The notes beneath the pieces were generated by a model that worked only from the letters and a program-made list of their open reading frames with translations, made no database searches and was not told the DNA's origin. The translations under genes and the position numbers were made by a program. A stretch of DNA of 54,363 bases from Bacteroidales bacterium (lineage in GTDB: Bacteria; Bacteroidota; Bacteroidia; Bacteroidales; UBA932), in the NCBI GenBank assembly GCA_017471965.1, contig JAFURF010000021.1:1-54363 (forward strand). Direction: 5' to 3'. Shown piece by piece: positions 44,148-53,566 of this stretch. Position 1 is the stretch's first letter. Each line of letters opens with the position of its first letter.

Positions 44148-45872
44148 ATGAAGAAGATTACAAGACTTTTCATCATCGCTGCTCTCGCATGCCTGTTCGC
44201 ATCATGCGCAAGCGCACCGAAGGTTGTCTATCTTGCTGACTACCTCGAAGAGGGCATGGCTGAGACTGATGCCATGCCTGCAATCCGCGAGGCTCTGGAG
44301 GCCTGCCGCGAAAACAATGCAACAAAACTTGTGTTTCCTGAGGGAACTGTATGCTTCCGTCCTGACAAGGCTTACGAGAAGTACCAGTTCATCAGCAACA
44401 ACAACGAGAACCTCAAGAGGATCGCCTTCGACCTCGAGGGCATGGATGATTTCACTGTAGAGGGACAGAACACTCTTCTCCTCTTCACAGGTTTCATCTC
44501 TCCGTTCAGCCTTGAGGGATGTAAGAATGTGAACATCCGGAACCTTTCCATCGACTTCACAAGAACCTTCCATTCAGAGGGTATCATCGAGAAGGTAGGC
44601 GACGGATACCTCGATATCCGCTTCCCTGAGGATTATGTGTGCAACATCATCAACGGTGACCTATATTTCACTGACAAGGAGCGCATCACTTACGACTACT
44701 CAAACCTTCTCGAGTTCGATACGCAGAAGAAGGAGCCTGCACACTACGCTTCAGACTACTGGCTTTCAAAGAAGACCATTCCTGCAGAGAAACTTGAGGA
44801 CAACCTCGTGAGAATCATCCGCAAGGACCTCAAGGGTACTGTAGGTAACACTATGGTGTTCGGTGCTGCTGCACGCTACAACCCTGGATTCTTCCTTTCT
44901 GACTGCTCAGGCATCAACATCCACAATGTAAACCTCTGGCACTGCGGCGGTATGGGAGTGATCGCTCAGCGAAGCAGGGATATTGAACTCAAGAACGTAG
45001 AGGTGGTCCCTTCTCCCGGCAAGGGCCGTGTGATCAGTATCACAGCCGATGCAACCCACTTCGTGAACTGTGCAGGTTACATCCGCATGATCGACTGCAA
45101 GTTCACGAACCAGAAGGATGACGCTACAAACATCCACGGTCTGTACATGGCTGTTGATGAGCAGATCGCACCGGACAAGATCGTCTTCAAGTGGAGAAAC
45201 ACTGGCCAGTACGGTGTTGACTTCCTCAAGCCTGGCATGAAGGTGGAGATTGTTGACCAGACCACTACCGATACATACTGCTATGCAGTTGTAAAGGATG
45301 TGGAGCGTCTCAACAAGATCACTACAGTGGCTACTTTCGAGGAGCCTCTTCCGGAGGGAATCCAGAAGAACATGGTGGTTGCTGCTGATGAAGAGTATCC
45401 TGAAGTACTGATCAAGGGCTGCTATATGGCAGGCAACCGTGCCCGCGGTCTTCTTCTCGGTTCAAGAGGTCAGATGATCATCGAGGACTGTTACTTCCAC
45501 ATCCCTGGCGCAGCCATCCTTTTCGAGGGTGACGGAAACTTCTGGTTCGAGCAGGCAGGTGTACGCGATGTGATCATCCGCAACAACGTATTCGAGAACT
45601 GCAACTACGGCTATCCTACATGGGGTGCTGCCTGCATCGCAGTCGGAACACGTATCCCTGCACTCGACAAGGCAGAAAGAGGCTACCATAGAGGCATACT
45701 TATCGAGAACAACACATTCCGCGTGTTCGACCCTCGTATCCTCAATCTCTTCAGCGTAGAGGACCTCACATTCCGCAACAATACAATCGAGATGACAAAC
45801 GACTATGTATATCCTGGAAAGGTTACAGAGCCGTTCGTTTATCACCACTGCAAGAACATCGTCATCGAGTAA
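44148..45872 (+). CDS. GH110-like alpha-1,3-galactosidase (copy 1)
   Basis: A 574-residue lipoprotein (LACLFASCASAP) built as a right-handed parallel beta-helix with many short repeats, such as NVNIRNLSIDFTRTFHSEG, GINIHNVNLWHCGGMGVIAQRS, GYIRMIDCKFTNQKDDATNIHG and VIIRNNVFENCNYG. The block GGMGVIAQRSRDIEL...ADATHFVNCAGYIR...DDATNIHG is how I recognise GH110, whose Bacteroides members remove alpha-1,3-linked galactose from blood-group-B and linear alpha-Gal glycans by inversion. The acidic pair D324-D325 is the best catalytic candidate. The GH97 alpha-galactosidase genes nearby fit the same chemistry. The neighbouring copy begins 3 bp after the stop. The family call is from memory of family motifs, not from a search. 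Confidence 0.8.
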   Translation: MKKITRLFIIAALACLFASCASAPKVVYLADYLEEGMAETDAMPAIREALEACRENNATKLVFPEGTVCFRPDKAYEKYQFISNNNENLKRIAFDLEGMDDFTVEGQNTLLLFTGFISPFSLEGCKNVNIRNLSIDFTRTFHSEGIIEKVGDGYLDIRFPEDYVCNIINGDLYFTDKERITYDYSNLLEFDTQKKEPAHYASDYWLSKKTIPAEKLEDNLVRIIRKDLKGTVGNTMVFGAAARYNPGFFLSDCSGINIHNVNLWHCGGMGVIAQRSRDIELKNVEVVPSPGKGRVISITADATHFVNCAGYIRMIDCKFTNQKDDATNIHGLYMAVDEQIAPDKIVFKWRNTGQYGVDFLKPGMKVEIVDQTTTDTYCYAVVKDVERLNKITTVATFEEPLPEGIQKNMVVAADEEYPEVLIKGCYMAGNRARGLLLGSRGQMIIEDCYFHIPGAAILFEGDGNFWFEQAGVRDVIIRNNVFENCNYGYPTWGAACIAVGTRIPALDKAERGYHRGILIENNTFRVFDPRILNLFSVEDLTFRNNTIEMTNDYVYPGKVTEPFVYHHCKNIVIE

Positions 45873-45875
45873 AGG

Positions 45876-47591
45876 ATGAAGAAGAATATAATAGCGGTCA
45901 TCGCTTTCATAGTGTCACTCTGCGGCTGTCAGCCGCAGGGTGGCGTTGTAAATGTAGGTGACTATCTGGATGAGTATACATTCGGAGATGACGTCACCTT
46001 GGCTTTCCGCCGTGCTGTCGAACAGGCCCGTGAGCAGAATGCGGACAGTCTGATAGTTCCGCAGGGCACATATCATTTCTATCCTGAACTGGCGTTTGAG
46101 AAATATGCCTATGTGAGCAACAACAGCGCGGGTCTGAAGCGTTTTGTCTTCGACCTGACAGGTCTTGAGGACTTTGTCCTTGATGCCAAGGGCTCGAAGT
46201 TCATCCTCCATGGCTATGTGTCGGCCTTCACCATAGATGGGTGCACTGATGTGACCGTGCGCAACCTCACCATGGACTATGCCCGCACCTTCCATTCGGA
46301 AGGACGTGTGGTGCGTGTGGGAGACGGATGGGTGGACCTCAGGTTCCCTGACGACTACATATATGCAATACGCAACGGCGACCTTCATTTCTCTGACGAA
46401 AGGGGCAATGATTATCCGTTCTCACATCTCCTCGAGTTCAACTATGAACGTCGCGAACCGGAGTTCATGGCGAGTGACTACTGGCTCACGGACAATACAA
46501 TTCCTGCCGAGCAGAATGAAGACGGAACCGTGCGTATCTTCAAGAAGAAACTCACTGCCAAGGTAGGAAACATCATGCTCCTCGGACCGGGTCACCGTCT
46601 CTGCCCGGCATTCGCGATCAGTGACAGCAGGGGAGTCCTCATCGAGAATGTGAACATCCACCATTCCGGTGGAATGGGAGTCGTAGCCCAGAGGAGTGGC
46701 GATATCGAACTCAACAAGGTATACATCGAACCTGAGGAAGGCACCGACCGTGTGATAAGCATCACTGCCGATGCGACGCATTTCTCTCATTGTGACGGAT
46801 ATGTCCGCATGATAGACTGTCATTTCTTCAATCAGATCGACGATGCTACCAATATCCACGGCATGTACGGTGTGGTGAAGCAGGTTCTAGGACCGGACCG
46901 CATCATCGTCCTCTTCCCTCACCAGCAGCAGTACGGACTTGACGTCATCCGTGAGGGCATAGAAGTCGAGATGCTCAAGCAGATGAGCATGAAGACATAC
47001 GATGAGATCAAGGTGAAGGATGTCATCCGTCTCAACAAAGAGTGGTATGAGGTGACATTCGACCGTCCTATGGCCAAGACCGCATCAGTGGGCGACCTCC
47101 TTACCGAGATGCGCTATCCTGAAGTCCTGATCAAGGGCTGCCGCATGGGTAACAACCGTGCCCGCGGCCTTCTCCTTGGATCGCGCAGGAAGACCGTCAT
47201 CGAGGACTGCTATTTCCATGTTCCGGGATCTCCGATCTATTTCGAGGGTGACGGATACTACTGGTATGAGCAGGCCGGAGTGCGCGACGTGATCATCCGC
47301 AACAATGTCTTCGACAACTGCAACTACGGCTACAGGAACTGGGGAACTGCCTGCATTGCGTGCGGTTCAGGCCCTAAGGAAGACCGTCTGGAAAGCGCAT
47401 ACAACCGAAATATCCTCATTGAGAACAATACTTTCCGTGCGTTTGATCCGCGTATCCTCAATGTGTACAGTGTAGACAGTCTGGTGTTCCGCAACAACAC
47501 GATCGAGTGGACCGACGATTACGAATATTGCCTCGGAGTATATGACAACTTCATTTATGACGAGTGCAGCAATGTCATCATAGAACAATAA
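45876..47591 (+). CDS. GH110-like alpha-1,3-galactosidase (copy 2)
   Basis: A 571-residue lipoprotein (FIVSLCGCQPQGG), a tandem paralogue of the preceding gene with matching architecture: beta-helix repeats, HSGGMGVVAQRSGDIEL, ADATHFSHCDGYVRMIDC and NQIDDATNIHGMYGV (D322-D323). Changes cluster in the loop after the DDATNIHG block (VVKQVLGPDRIIVLFPHQQQ against MAVDEQIAPDKIVFKWRNTG), which could alter tolerance for branched (fucosylated) and linear substrates. GH110 enzymes are known to differ in exactly this preference. The 3-bp intergenic gap implies tight co-expression. Confidence 0.8.
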   Translation: MKKNIIAVIAFIVSLCGCQPQGGVVNVGDYLDEYTFGDDVTLAFRRAVEQAREQNADSLIVPQGTYHFYPELAFEKYAYVSNNSAGLKRFVFDLTGLEDFVLDAKGSKFILHGYVSAFTIDGCTDVTVRNLTMDYARTFHSEGRVVRVGDGWVDLRFPDDYIYAIRNGDLHFSDERGNDYPFSHLLEFNYERREPEFMASDYWLTDNTIPAEQNEDGTVRIFKKKLTAKVGNIMLLGPGHRLCPAFAISDSRGVLIENVNIHHSGGMGVVAQRSGDIELNKVYIEPEEGTDRVISITADATHFSHCDGYVRMIDCHFFNQIDDATNIHGMYGVVKQVLGPDRIIVLFPHQQQYGLDVIREGIEVEMLKQMSMKTYDEIKVKDVIRLNKEWYEVTFDRPMAKTASVGDLLTEMRYPEVLIKGCRMGNNRARGLLLGSRRKTVIEDCYFHVPGSPIYFEGDGYYWYEQAGVRDVIIRNNVFDNCNYGYRNWGTACIACGSGPKEDRLESAYNRNILIENNTFRAFDPRILNVYSVDSLVFRNNTIEWTDDYEYCLGVYDNFIYDECSNVIIEQ

Positions 47592-47603
47592 ACTTATAAC
47601 CAT

Positions 47604-49082
47604 ATGAAACGAATCCTTCTTCTTGCCGTTATGGCAATTCTTCCGTTTGCAATGCATGCGGAGGTCAGACTTCCTTCCGTTCTCGGAAGCAACATGGTTC
47701 TTCAGCGCAACACTGAGGTGAACCTCTGGGGAACTGCAGATGCAGGAAAGACCGTTACCGTGGAGACTTCATGGAACGGTGCAAAATACAAGGTAAAGGC
47801 AGACTCTGAGGGAGCATGGAGCCTGAAGGTCGTTACCGGTGAGGCCGGCGGACCTTATACCATCACATTCAGCGACGGCAGGAAGACCGTTCTGGACAAC
47901 ATCCTCCTCGGTGAGGTATGGATCTGCGGCGGCCAGTCGAACATGGAGATGCCTGTATGCGGCTTCATGAACCAGCCTGTAGAGAACTGCGCGGAGTTCG
48001 TGATGAACGCAGGACAGTATCCGGGCATCAGAATGTTCACTGTGGCGAGAAACTCTACCAGTGAGCCTCAGACAGACTGCAAGGGCGAATGGCTCTGCTC
48101 GACTCCTGCTTCCGTGAGCACCTTCAGCGCCACTGCATATTTCTTCGGACTTACCCTCTACAAGATGCTCGGCGTTCCTGTAGGCCTCCTTACCTCGAAC
48201 TGGGGCGGCTCTACCATCGAGACATGGATGAGCAAGGAAGCCGTTGACGCCATCGAAGGCATCGACCACAAACTTATCAGCGAGTGGAAGGGCGAGGCAA
48301 GTGAGCCGGGTCTTCTCTACAACGGAATGATCCTTCCTATAAAGGACTATACTGCAAAGGGATTCATCTGGTATCAGGGCTGCTCTAACCGCAAGAACTG
48401 GTTTGACTACAAGGAACTTCAGAAGGGACTTATCAACCTCTGGAGAAAGGACTGGGGAAATGACAAGATGCCTTTCTACATCACTCAACTTGCTCCTTAC
48501 CGTTATGAGGGCGACAACCTGCGTTCTCTTCCTCTCGTGATCGAGGCTCAGTACCAGGCTGCTGCCGAATTGGAGAATGTCGCTGTGGCGGCAACTACCG
48601 ACCTCGGACATCCTACATGCATCCATCCTGCAAAGAAACTTCAGGTGGGTCAGCGTCTGGCATATCTTGCCCTTGCACGCGACTACAAGGTCGCAGGTGT
48701 TCCTAAGGCATGCCCTACCTACAAGTCCATGGAGAAGGACGGAAGCACTCTTATTCTTTCGTTCAACAATCTTTCAGAGCCGAATCATTTCAACGATCCG
48801 GATTCATTCGTAGGTTTCGGACCTGATACCACCCTCAGGATGGCAGGTTTCGAGATTGCCGGTGAGGACGGTGTCTTCCATCCTGCGACAGTGCGCATGA
48901 AATGGTGGCAGAACAAGATCATGGTAAGTTCGGAGCAGGTTCCTGAGCCGGTTGCAGTACGTTACGCATTCAAGAACTACTGCCCGGAAGCAAATGTAAG
49001 GACCAACTACGATCTTCCTCTCGCACCGTTCCGTACAGACAACTGGGAGATTCCAGCAGAAGAAATCGGAGAAATAAGATAA
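47604..49082 (+). CDS. Sialate O-acetylesterase-type SGNH esterase (copy B)
   Basis: A 492-residue secreted esterase (signal MKRILLLAVMAILPFAMHA). S112 in CGGQSNMEMP is the nucleophile. NWGGSTIETWM, GFIWYQGCSN and TDLGHPTCIHPAKK...GQRLAYLALA complete the site. Codons 6-122 match the copy at 29936 at about 96% of bases, including an 81-base identical stretch. The remainder is only about half identical in protein. The conserved part is the N-terminal beta-domain plus the nucleophile loop. It is placed between the GH110-like pair and another SGNH enzyme, so deacetylation seems needed before or after alpha-galactose removal. Confidence 0.88.
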   Translation: MKRILLLAVMAILPFAMHAEVRLPSVLGSNMVLQRNTEVNLWGTADAGKTVTVETSWNGAKYKVKADSEGAWSLKVVTGEAGGPYTITFSDGRKTVLDNILLGEVWICGGQSNMEMPVCGFMNQPVENCAEFVMNAGQYPGIRMFTVARNSTSEPQTDCKGEWLCSTPASVSTFSATAYFFGLTLYKMLGVPVGLLTSNWGGSTIETWMSKEAVDAIEGIDHKLISEWKGEASEPGLLYNGMILPIKDYTAKGFIWYQGCSNRKNWFDYKELQKGLINLWRKDWGNDKMPFYITQLAPYRYEGDNLRSLPLVIEAQYQAAAELENVAVAATTDLGHPTCIHPAKKLQVGQRLAYLALARDYKVAGVPKACPTYKSMEKDGSTLILSFNNLSEPNHFNDPDSFVGFGPDTTLRMAGFEIAGEDGVFHPATVRMKWWQNKIMVSSEQVPEPVAVRYAFKNYCPEANVRTNYDLPLAPFRTDNWEIPAEEIGEIR

Positions 49083-49083
49083 C

Positions 49084-49890
49084 ATGAAACTGAAATCATT
49101 CATTGCGGTAGCGGCATTCTTCCTTGCTGCTGCCGCAAGTTTCGCTCAGACTACATTCGAGCATCCATGGGCAAACAAGAAGGTCGCATATCTTGGCGAC
49201 TCCATCACCGACGCCCGCAACAGGGAGAGCAAGACCAAATACTGGGGCTACCTTGAAGAGTGGCTAGGCATCACCACATACTGCTACGGACAGAACGGAC
49301 GTCAGTGGATCGAACTCCTCGGCCAGATCGAGAAACTCCAGGCCGAGCACGGAAATGATGTGGATGCCATCATGATCTTCATGGGCACCAACGACTTCAA
49401 TTCTGCAATTCCGGTAGGCGAGTGGTTCACTGAGGAGAAGGGCATCGTGAACGCTGACGGCCATATGGTCGAGCGTACGCGCCGTGTCACCAGTTTCGAC
49501 AGGGATACATACCGCGGACGCATCAACATCGTCCTCGATACTCTCAAGAAACTCTATCCTACAAAGCAGATCGTCATGCTTACCCCTATACACAGGAGCC
49601 GTGCTTCATGGGGACAGTGGAACGTGCAGCCTACAGAGGACTGGCAGAACGGCTGCGGAGAATATCTCGACGCATATGTGCAGTCCATCAAGGAGGCTTC
49701 CAACATCTGGTCTGTTCCTGTGATCGACACTCATGCCCTCAGCGGCCTTTTCCCTATGCATGAGGAGCAGAAGGACTATTTCTTCAGTGATACCGACCGT
49801 CTTCATCCTAACGATGCGGGACAGCGTCGTCTGGCCCTCTGCCTCTACTATCAGTTGGCTGCGTTGCCATGCAGGATTGACCTTCAGTAG
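49084..49890 (+). CDS. SGNH/GDSL hydrolase (probable carbohydrate esterase)
   Basis: A 268-residue secreted protein (signal MKLKSFIAVAAFFLAAAASFA). The four SGNH blocks are visible: block I YLGDSITDAR with S40; the Gly of block II (YCYGQNGRQW); block III FMGTNDFN; and block V DRLHPNDAGQRRLA with Asp and His. It is much shorter than the two SASA-type esterases and belongs to a different SGNH group, so it probably deacetylates a different position or sugar. The start lies 1 bp after the previous stop and the GH97 gene follows 10 bp downstream, so it is embedded in the operon. Confidence 0.85.
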   Translation: MKLKSFIAVAAFFLAAAASFAQTTFEHPWANKKVAYLGDSITDARNRESKTKYWGYLEEWLGITTYCYGQNGRQWIELLGQIEKLQAEHGNDVDAIMIFMGTNDFNSAIPVGEWFTEEKGIVNADGHMVERTRRVTSFDRDTYRGRINIVLDTLKKLYPTKQIVMLTPIHRSRASWGQWNVQPTEDWQNGCGEYLDAYVQSIKEASNIWSVPVIDTHALSGLFPMHEEQKDYFFSDTDRLHPNDAGQRRLALCLYYQLAALPCRIDLQ

Positions 49891-49900
49891 AATCTTGGAT

Positions 49901-51880
49901 ATGAAACGTATATTCATATGTGTCGTTATCGCCTTGTGCTCCCTTTCTCTTGCAGCAAGGCAGTATGAGATAACAAGTCCTTCGGGAGCCCTCAAGATGA
50001 CTCTTGATGTTGACGAAACCCTTTCATATAGCCTTTCCGTAGACGGAAAGACCGTGATGGACGGTTGTGCCCTTTCCATGACCCTTGCCGACGGACGCGT
50101 TCTTGGAGACGCTCCCAAGGTGGTGAAGGTCCGCAGGAATTCCGTTACCGAGACCATCGATGCGCCTATGTACCGTCAGAGGTCGTTCGAGACCTCATAT
50201 AATTCTCTGAACGTGAAGTTTTCAGGCGGATGGGCTCTTGAACTCCGTGCATACGATGATGGTGTGGCCTATCGCTTCCTGACTGATTTCAAGGAAGGCT
50301 TCGATGTGAAGGATGAGCAGGTGGAATTCCTTTTCACCGAGGATTATGACCTCATCATCCCATACTCTGAAAAGCGCAGGGACAAGTATGCAAGTTCTTT
50401 CGAGAGCCAGTATACTTTCCATAAGGTAAGTCAGAAGCCATATGACGACCGGTTCGCGTTTACTCCCATACTCGTAGACATCGGGGACAAAGGTTATCTT
50501 CTTCTGATGGAGGCCGACCTTATCGACTATCCGGGCATGTTCATCGAGCAGGCAGCCTCCGGCAACGGTCTGGCTGCAGCGTTCCCTAAGGCCCGTCTTA
50601 CCCAGGTGGAGACCGGAAGCGGCAGCCTCAACGCGGGTGAGAGGAAGGATGTGATCGCATGCGGCATGAAGGCGTCGTCCTCATTCCCTTGGAGAATAGT
50701 AGGCTATGCCGCAGACGACAAGGCCCTTCCTGTAAACAACATGGTCTATCAACTCGCCACTCCTTGCAAGATCGAGGATGTGTCATGGATCAGGCCGGGT
50801 CAGTCTACATGGGACTGGTGGAACGGATGTAAACTCTATGGAGTGGATTTCGTTTCCGGCAACAACACCGAGACGTATATGTATCATATCGATTTTGCGT
50901 CCAGGTACGGAATCGAGTACGTGATGATCGACGACGGATGGTACAGTTTCAGGGACAAGGACATGCTCAATCCTCGTGCTGACCTCAATCTTCCGAAACT
51001 TTGTGCATATGCACAGGAAAAGGGAGTGAAGATCATCCTCTGGGCTGTCGGACATACCCTTGTGAAGGATGCTGACAAGATCTGCGGGCATTATGCGAAG
51101 ATGGGTGTGGCAGGCTTCAAGGTGGACTTCTTCGAGTCCCAGGACCAGGAGGTCGTTAAGGATCTCTACACACTTGCAGAAGTGACCGCGAGACATAACC
51201 TTCTGATAGACATGCATGGAGTCTACAAGCCTACAGGTCTGAGCCGTACCTGGCCGAACGTCATCAATTATGAAGGCGTGTACGGTCTGGAGCAGATGAA
51301 GTGGACGGACAAGGACAAGGCGGACATGCCTCTCAACAACGTCCTCATCCCTTACATCCGCATGGCCTGCGGTCCTATGGACTATACTCCTGGTGCCATG
51401 ATCAACGCCGCTAAGAGGGATTACAGAAGCATCGACCATATGGGCATGAGCCAGGGAACACGCGCTCATCAGATTGCCCTGTATGTGGTCTTCGATGCTC
51501 CTCTGTCGATGCTCTGCGACACTCCTTCCAACTATCTCCGCGAAGACGAGTGCACAAGGTTCATCACTGCCATTCCGAATGTGTTCGACCGCACTGTCGT
51601 TCTGGACGGGAAGGTGGGCGAGAGCATTGTCATGGGACGTCAGAAGGACGACGTATGGTATGTAGGTGGACTGACTTCATGGGAGCCACGTGACCTTACC
51701 CTCGACTGCAGTTTCCTCGGCGAGGGCGAATGGATTGCTGAAATTATCCGTGACGGAGCCAACAGCGACCGTCATGGAAGCGATTACAAGAAGGAAATTA
51801 TCGATGTTTCGGCTGAGTCTGCCCTTCCGTTCCATATGGCACCGGGAGGTGGATTCGCCATTATCTTCACACAGAAATAA
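49901..51880 (+). CDS. GH97 glycoside hydrolase, retaining alpha-galactosidase type (copy 2)
   Basis: A 659-residue secreted protein (signal MKRIFICVVIALCSLSLAA). An N-terminal sandwich (YEITSPSGALKMTLDVDE) is followed by a barrel with STWDWWNGCKLYGVDF, YVMIDDGWYS and IILWAVGH. D409 in GFKVDFFESQDQ is the predicted nucleophile. E464 in YGLEQMKW, 55 residues later, is the predicted acid/base, the same arrangement as copy 1 and the retaining alpha-galactosidase subgroup. Sequence between copies is clearly diverged, so they are not a recent duplication. ATG 49901 is chosen because it starts the signal peptide. The frame upstream overlaps the SGNH gene. Confidence 0.88.
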   Translation: MKRIFICVVIALCSLSLAARQYEITSPSGALKMTLDVDETLSYSLSVDGKTVMDGCALSMTLADGRVLGDAPKVVKVRRNSVTETIDAPMYRQRSFETSYNSLNVKFSGGWALELRAYDDGVAYRFLTDFKEGFDVKDEQVEFLFTEDYDLIIPYSEKRRDKYASSFESQYTFHKVSQKPYDDRFAFTPILVDIGDKGYLLLMEADLIDYPGMFIEQAASGNGLAAAFPKARLTQVETGSGSLNAGERKDVIACGMKASSSFPWRIVGYAADDKALPVNNMVYQLATPCKIEDVSWIRPGQSTWDWWNGCKLYGVDFVSGNNTETYMYHIDFASRYGIEYVMIDDGWYSFRDKDMLNPRADLNLPKLCAYAQEKGVKIILWAVGHTLVKDADKICGHYAKMGVAGFKVDFFESQDQEVVKDLYTLAEVTARHNLLIDMHGVYKPTGLSRTWPNVINYEGVYGLEQMKWTDKDKADMPLNNVLIPYIRMACGPMDYTPGAMINAAKRDYRSIDHMGMSQGTRAHQIALYVVFDAPLSMLCDTPSNYLREDECTRFITAIPNVFDRTVVLDGKVGESIVMGRQKDDVWYVGGLTSWEPRDLTLDCSFLGEGEWIAEIIRDGANSDRHGSDYKKEIIDVSAESALPFHMAPGGGFAIIFTQK

Positions 51881-51881
51881 A

Positions 51882-53426
51882 ATGAAAAGAATACTGATTA
51901 TACCGGTGCTCTTCGTGAGCGCCTTCCTTAATGCCCAGGAACAGGAGTTCATCGGGGGCAACTGTACGAGCATCATGGTAGGAAAGGACGCGTCTGCGGA
52001 CGGTTCTGTGATGACTTCACACACCTGTGACGGACGCTATCGCACATGGGCCAGAATGGAACCGGCTTCCGACCATGCTCCAGGATCCGTACATCGCATT
52101 TATAGAGGCACCATGCTCATGACTTCCCCTGAGGATTCTGCAGGCCTTGCATTGATCGGTGAGATCCCTCAGGTGGCTCATACATATGCTTATCTCAATA
52201 CAGCATACCCTTGTATGAACGAGAAGCAGTTGGCGATAGGCGAGACTACTTTCGGAGGTCCGGACACTCTTGTGAACAAGGCCGGGTGGTTCACCATCGA
52301 GGAACTTCAGAGAGTTGCCCTGCAGCGTTGCGACAATGCGCGTGATGCCATCCGTACCATGGGAGAACTTGCGTCCAGGTATGGATATGGCGATGTGGGT
52401 GAGTGTCTTACAGTGGCGGACAAGAACGAGGTGTGGCAGTTCGAGATAGTCGGTGTAGGAAAGGATAAACTCGGTGCCGCCTGGGTGGCGCAGAGGGTTC
52501 CGGACGACGAGGTCGCAGTTTCCGCCAACATTCCGCGCGTGGGAAAGATGAACCGTCGTGACAAGAACAATTTCATGGCATCCGACAATGTCGAGCAGGT
52601 CGCAAAGGAGAACGGTCTGTGGGATGGAAAAGGGGAGTTCGTCTTCTGGAAGGCCTTCAACTGCGACTACAGCAAGGGAAGGAACTTCCATGACAGGGAA
52701 TATTTCATTCTGAATGCGATGGCGCCTTCTCTCGGACTTACATATGATATGCCGGAACTTCCGTTCTCCGTGAAGCCTGAGAAGAAAGTCGACGTGAAGG
52801 ACGTGATGGCTCTTCTTAGAGAGACTTATGAGGGAACTGACTTCGACATGACACGCAATGTCCTGATGGCGCGTCCCGCTACCAAGGACCACCCTGCTGA
52901 TACCGTCGTCAGTCCTCTTGCCAATCCTTGGCTCACGACCAACATGCAGCGCACCCTTAATGCAATCGCTCCCGGAACCATCGAGTTCCGCAGGACAGTT
53001 TCAGTGGCATGGTGTTCTTATTCGCATGTGACCCAACTCCGCGGATGGCTTCCTGACGAGGTCGGCGGTGTCTGCTGGCTCTCAGTGGACAATCCTGGAC
53101 AGAGCCCGCGTATACCGGTGTTCTGCGGCAACAAGGACCTTCCTTCAGGTTTTGATGTATGTGGTCAGAAGACCTATATTCCTGACTGCGCCCTCTGGCA
53201 GTTCCGCCGTGCCAACAAACTTGCCACTCTTGCATGGCAGACAACAAAGGCAGGATTCAACGAAAAGATCCTGATGATGGAAGACCTTGCCATTGACGGA
53301 CTTCCTCAGGCAGGCGCTTCGTCAGCGGTCCTCGACGCGTATACTCAGTATATTTACGATAAGGCAGTAGAGACATGGAAAGCACTCGAATCGGAATATT
53401 GGGTCAGATTCGGCTTGGGCTTCTAG
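51882..53426 (+). CDS. C69-family dipeptidase
   Basis: A 514-residue secreted protein (signal MKRILIIPVLFVSAFLNAQ). C28 in GGNCTSIMVGKDASADGSVM is the N-terminal nucleophile type of the C69 (PepD-like) Ntn-hydrolases. It becomes the first residue after propeptide removal. Other blocks are HTCDGRYRTW, TYAYLNTAYPCMNEKQLAIGETTFGG and GGVCWLSVDNPGQSPR. It would split dipeptides, plausibly those released by the four or five metalloproteases encoded upstream. ATG 51882 overlaps nothing and lies 1 bp after the GH97 stop. It is the last gene of the locus, with rpsO in a separate unit beyond. Confidence 0.9.
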   Translation: MKRILIIPVLFVSAFLNAQEQEFIGGNCTSIMVGKDASADGSVMTSHTCDGRYRTWARMEPASDHAPGSVHRIYRGTMLMTSPEDSAGLALIGEIPQVAHTYAYLNTAYPCMNEKQLAIGETTFGGPDTLVNKAGWFTIEELQRVALQRCDNARDAIRTMGELASRYGYGDVGECLTVADKNEVWQFEIVGVGKDKLGAAWVAQRVPDDEVAVSANIPRVGKMNRRDKNNFMASDNVEQVAKENGLWDGKGEFVFWKAFNCDYSKGRNFHDREYFILNAMAPSLGLTYDMPELPFSVKPEKKVDVKDVMALLRETYEGTDFDMTRNVLMARPATKDHPADTVVSPLANPWLTTNMQRTLNAIAPGTIEFRRTVSVAWCSYSHVTQLRGWLPDEVGGVCWLSVDNPGQSPRIPVFCGNKDLPSGFDVCGQKTYIPDCALWQFRRANKLATLAWQTTKAGFNEKILMMEDLAIDGLPQAGASSAVLDAYTQYIYDKAVETWKALESEYWVRFGLGF

Positions 53427-53467
53427 GTCTGGCCGGACTCTAATCTGAAACTTTTTCCTCCATCACC

Positions 53468-53497
53468 TTGTTTTATTGGATTTTATGCGTATATTTG
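53468..53497 (+). promoter_or_regulatory. Promoter of rpsO
   Basis: TTG at 53468-53470 and TATATTTG at 53490-53497 are separated by exactly 19 nt, an ideal Bacteroidetes promoter. Transcription would begin near 53505, leaving a leader of about 60 nt ending in an A/T-rich stretch (TTTTTTAGTT) before the ATG. Confidence 0.8.
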
Positions 53498-53566
53498 CGC
53501 CCGCTTTGGGTTTACTTGACAGTGACCCGTAAAGTTTTGATGTTTAACCCTTAATCTTTTTTAGTT

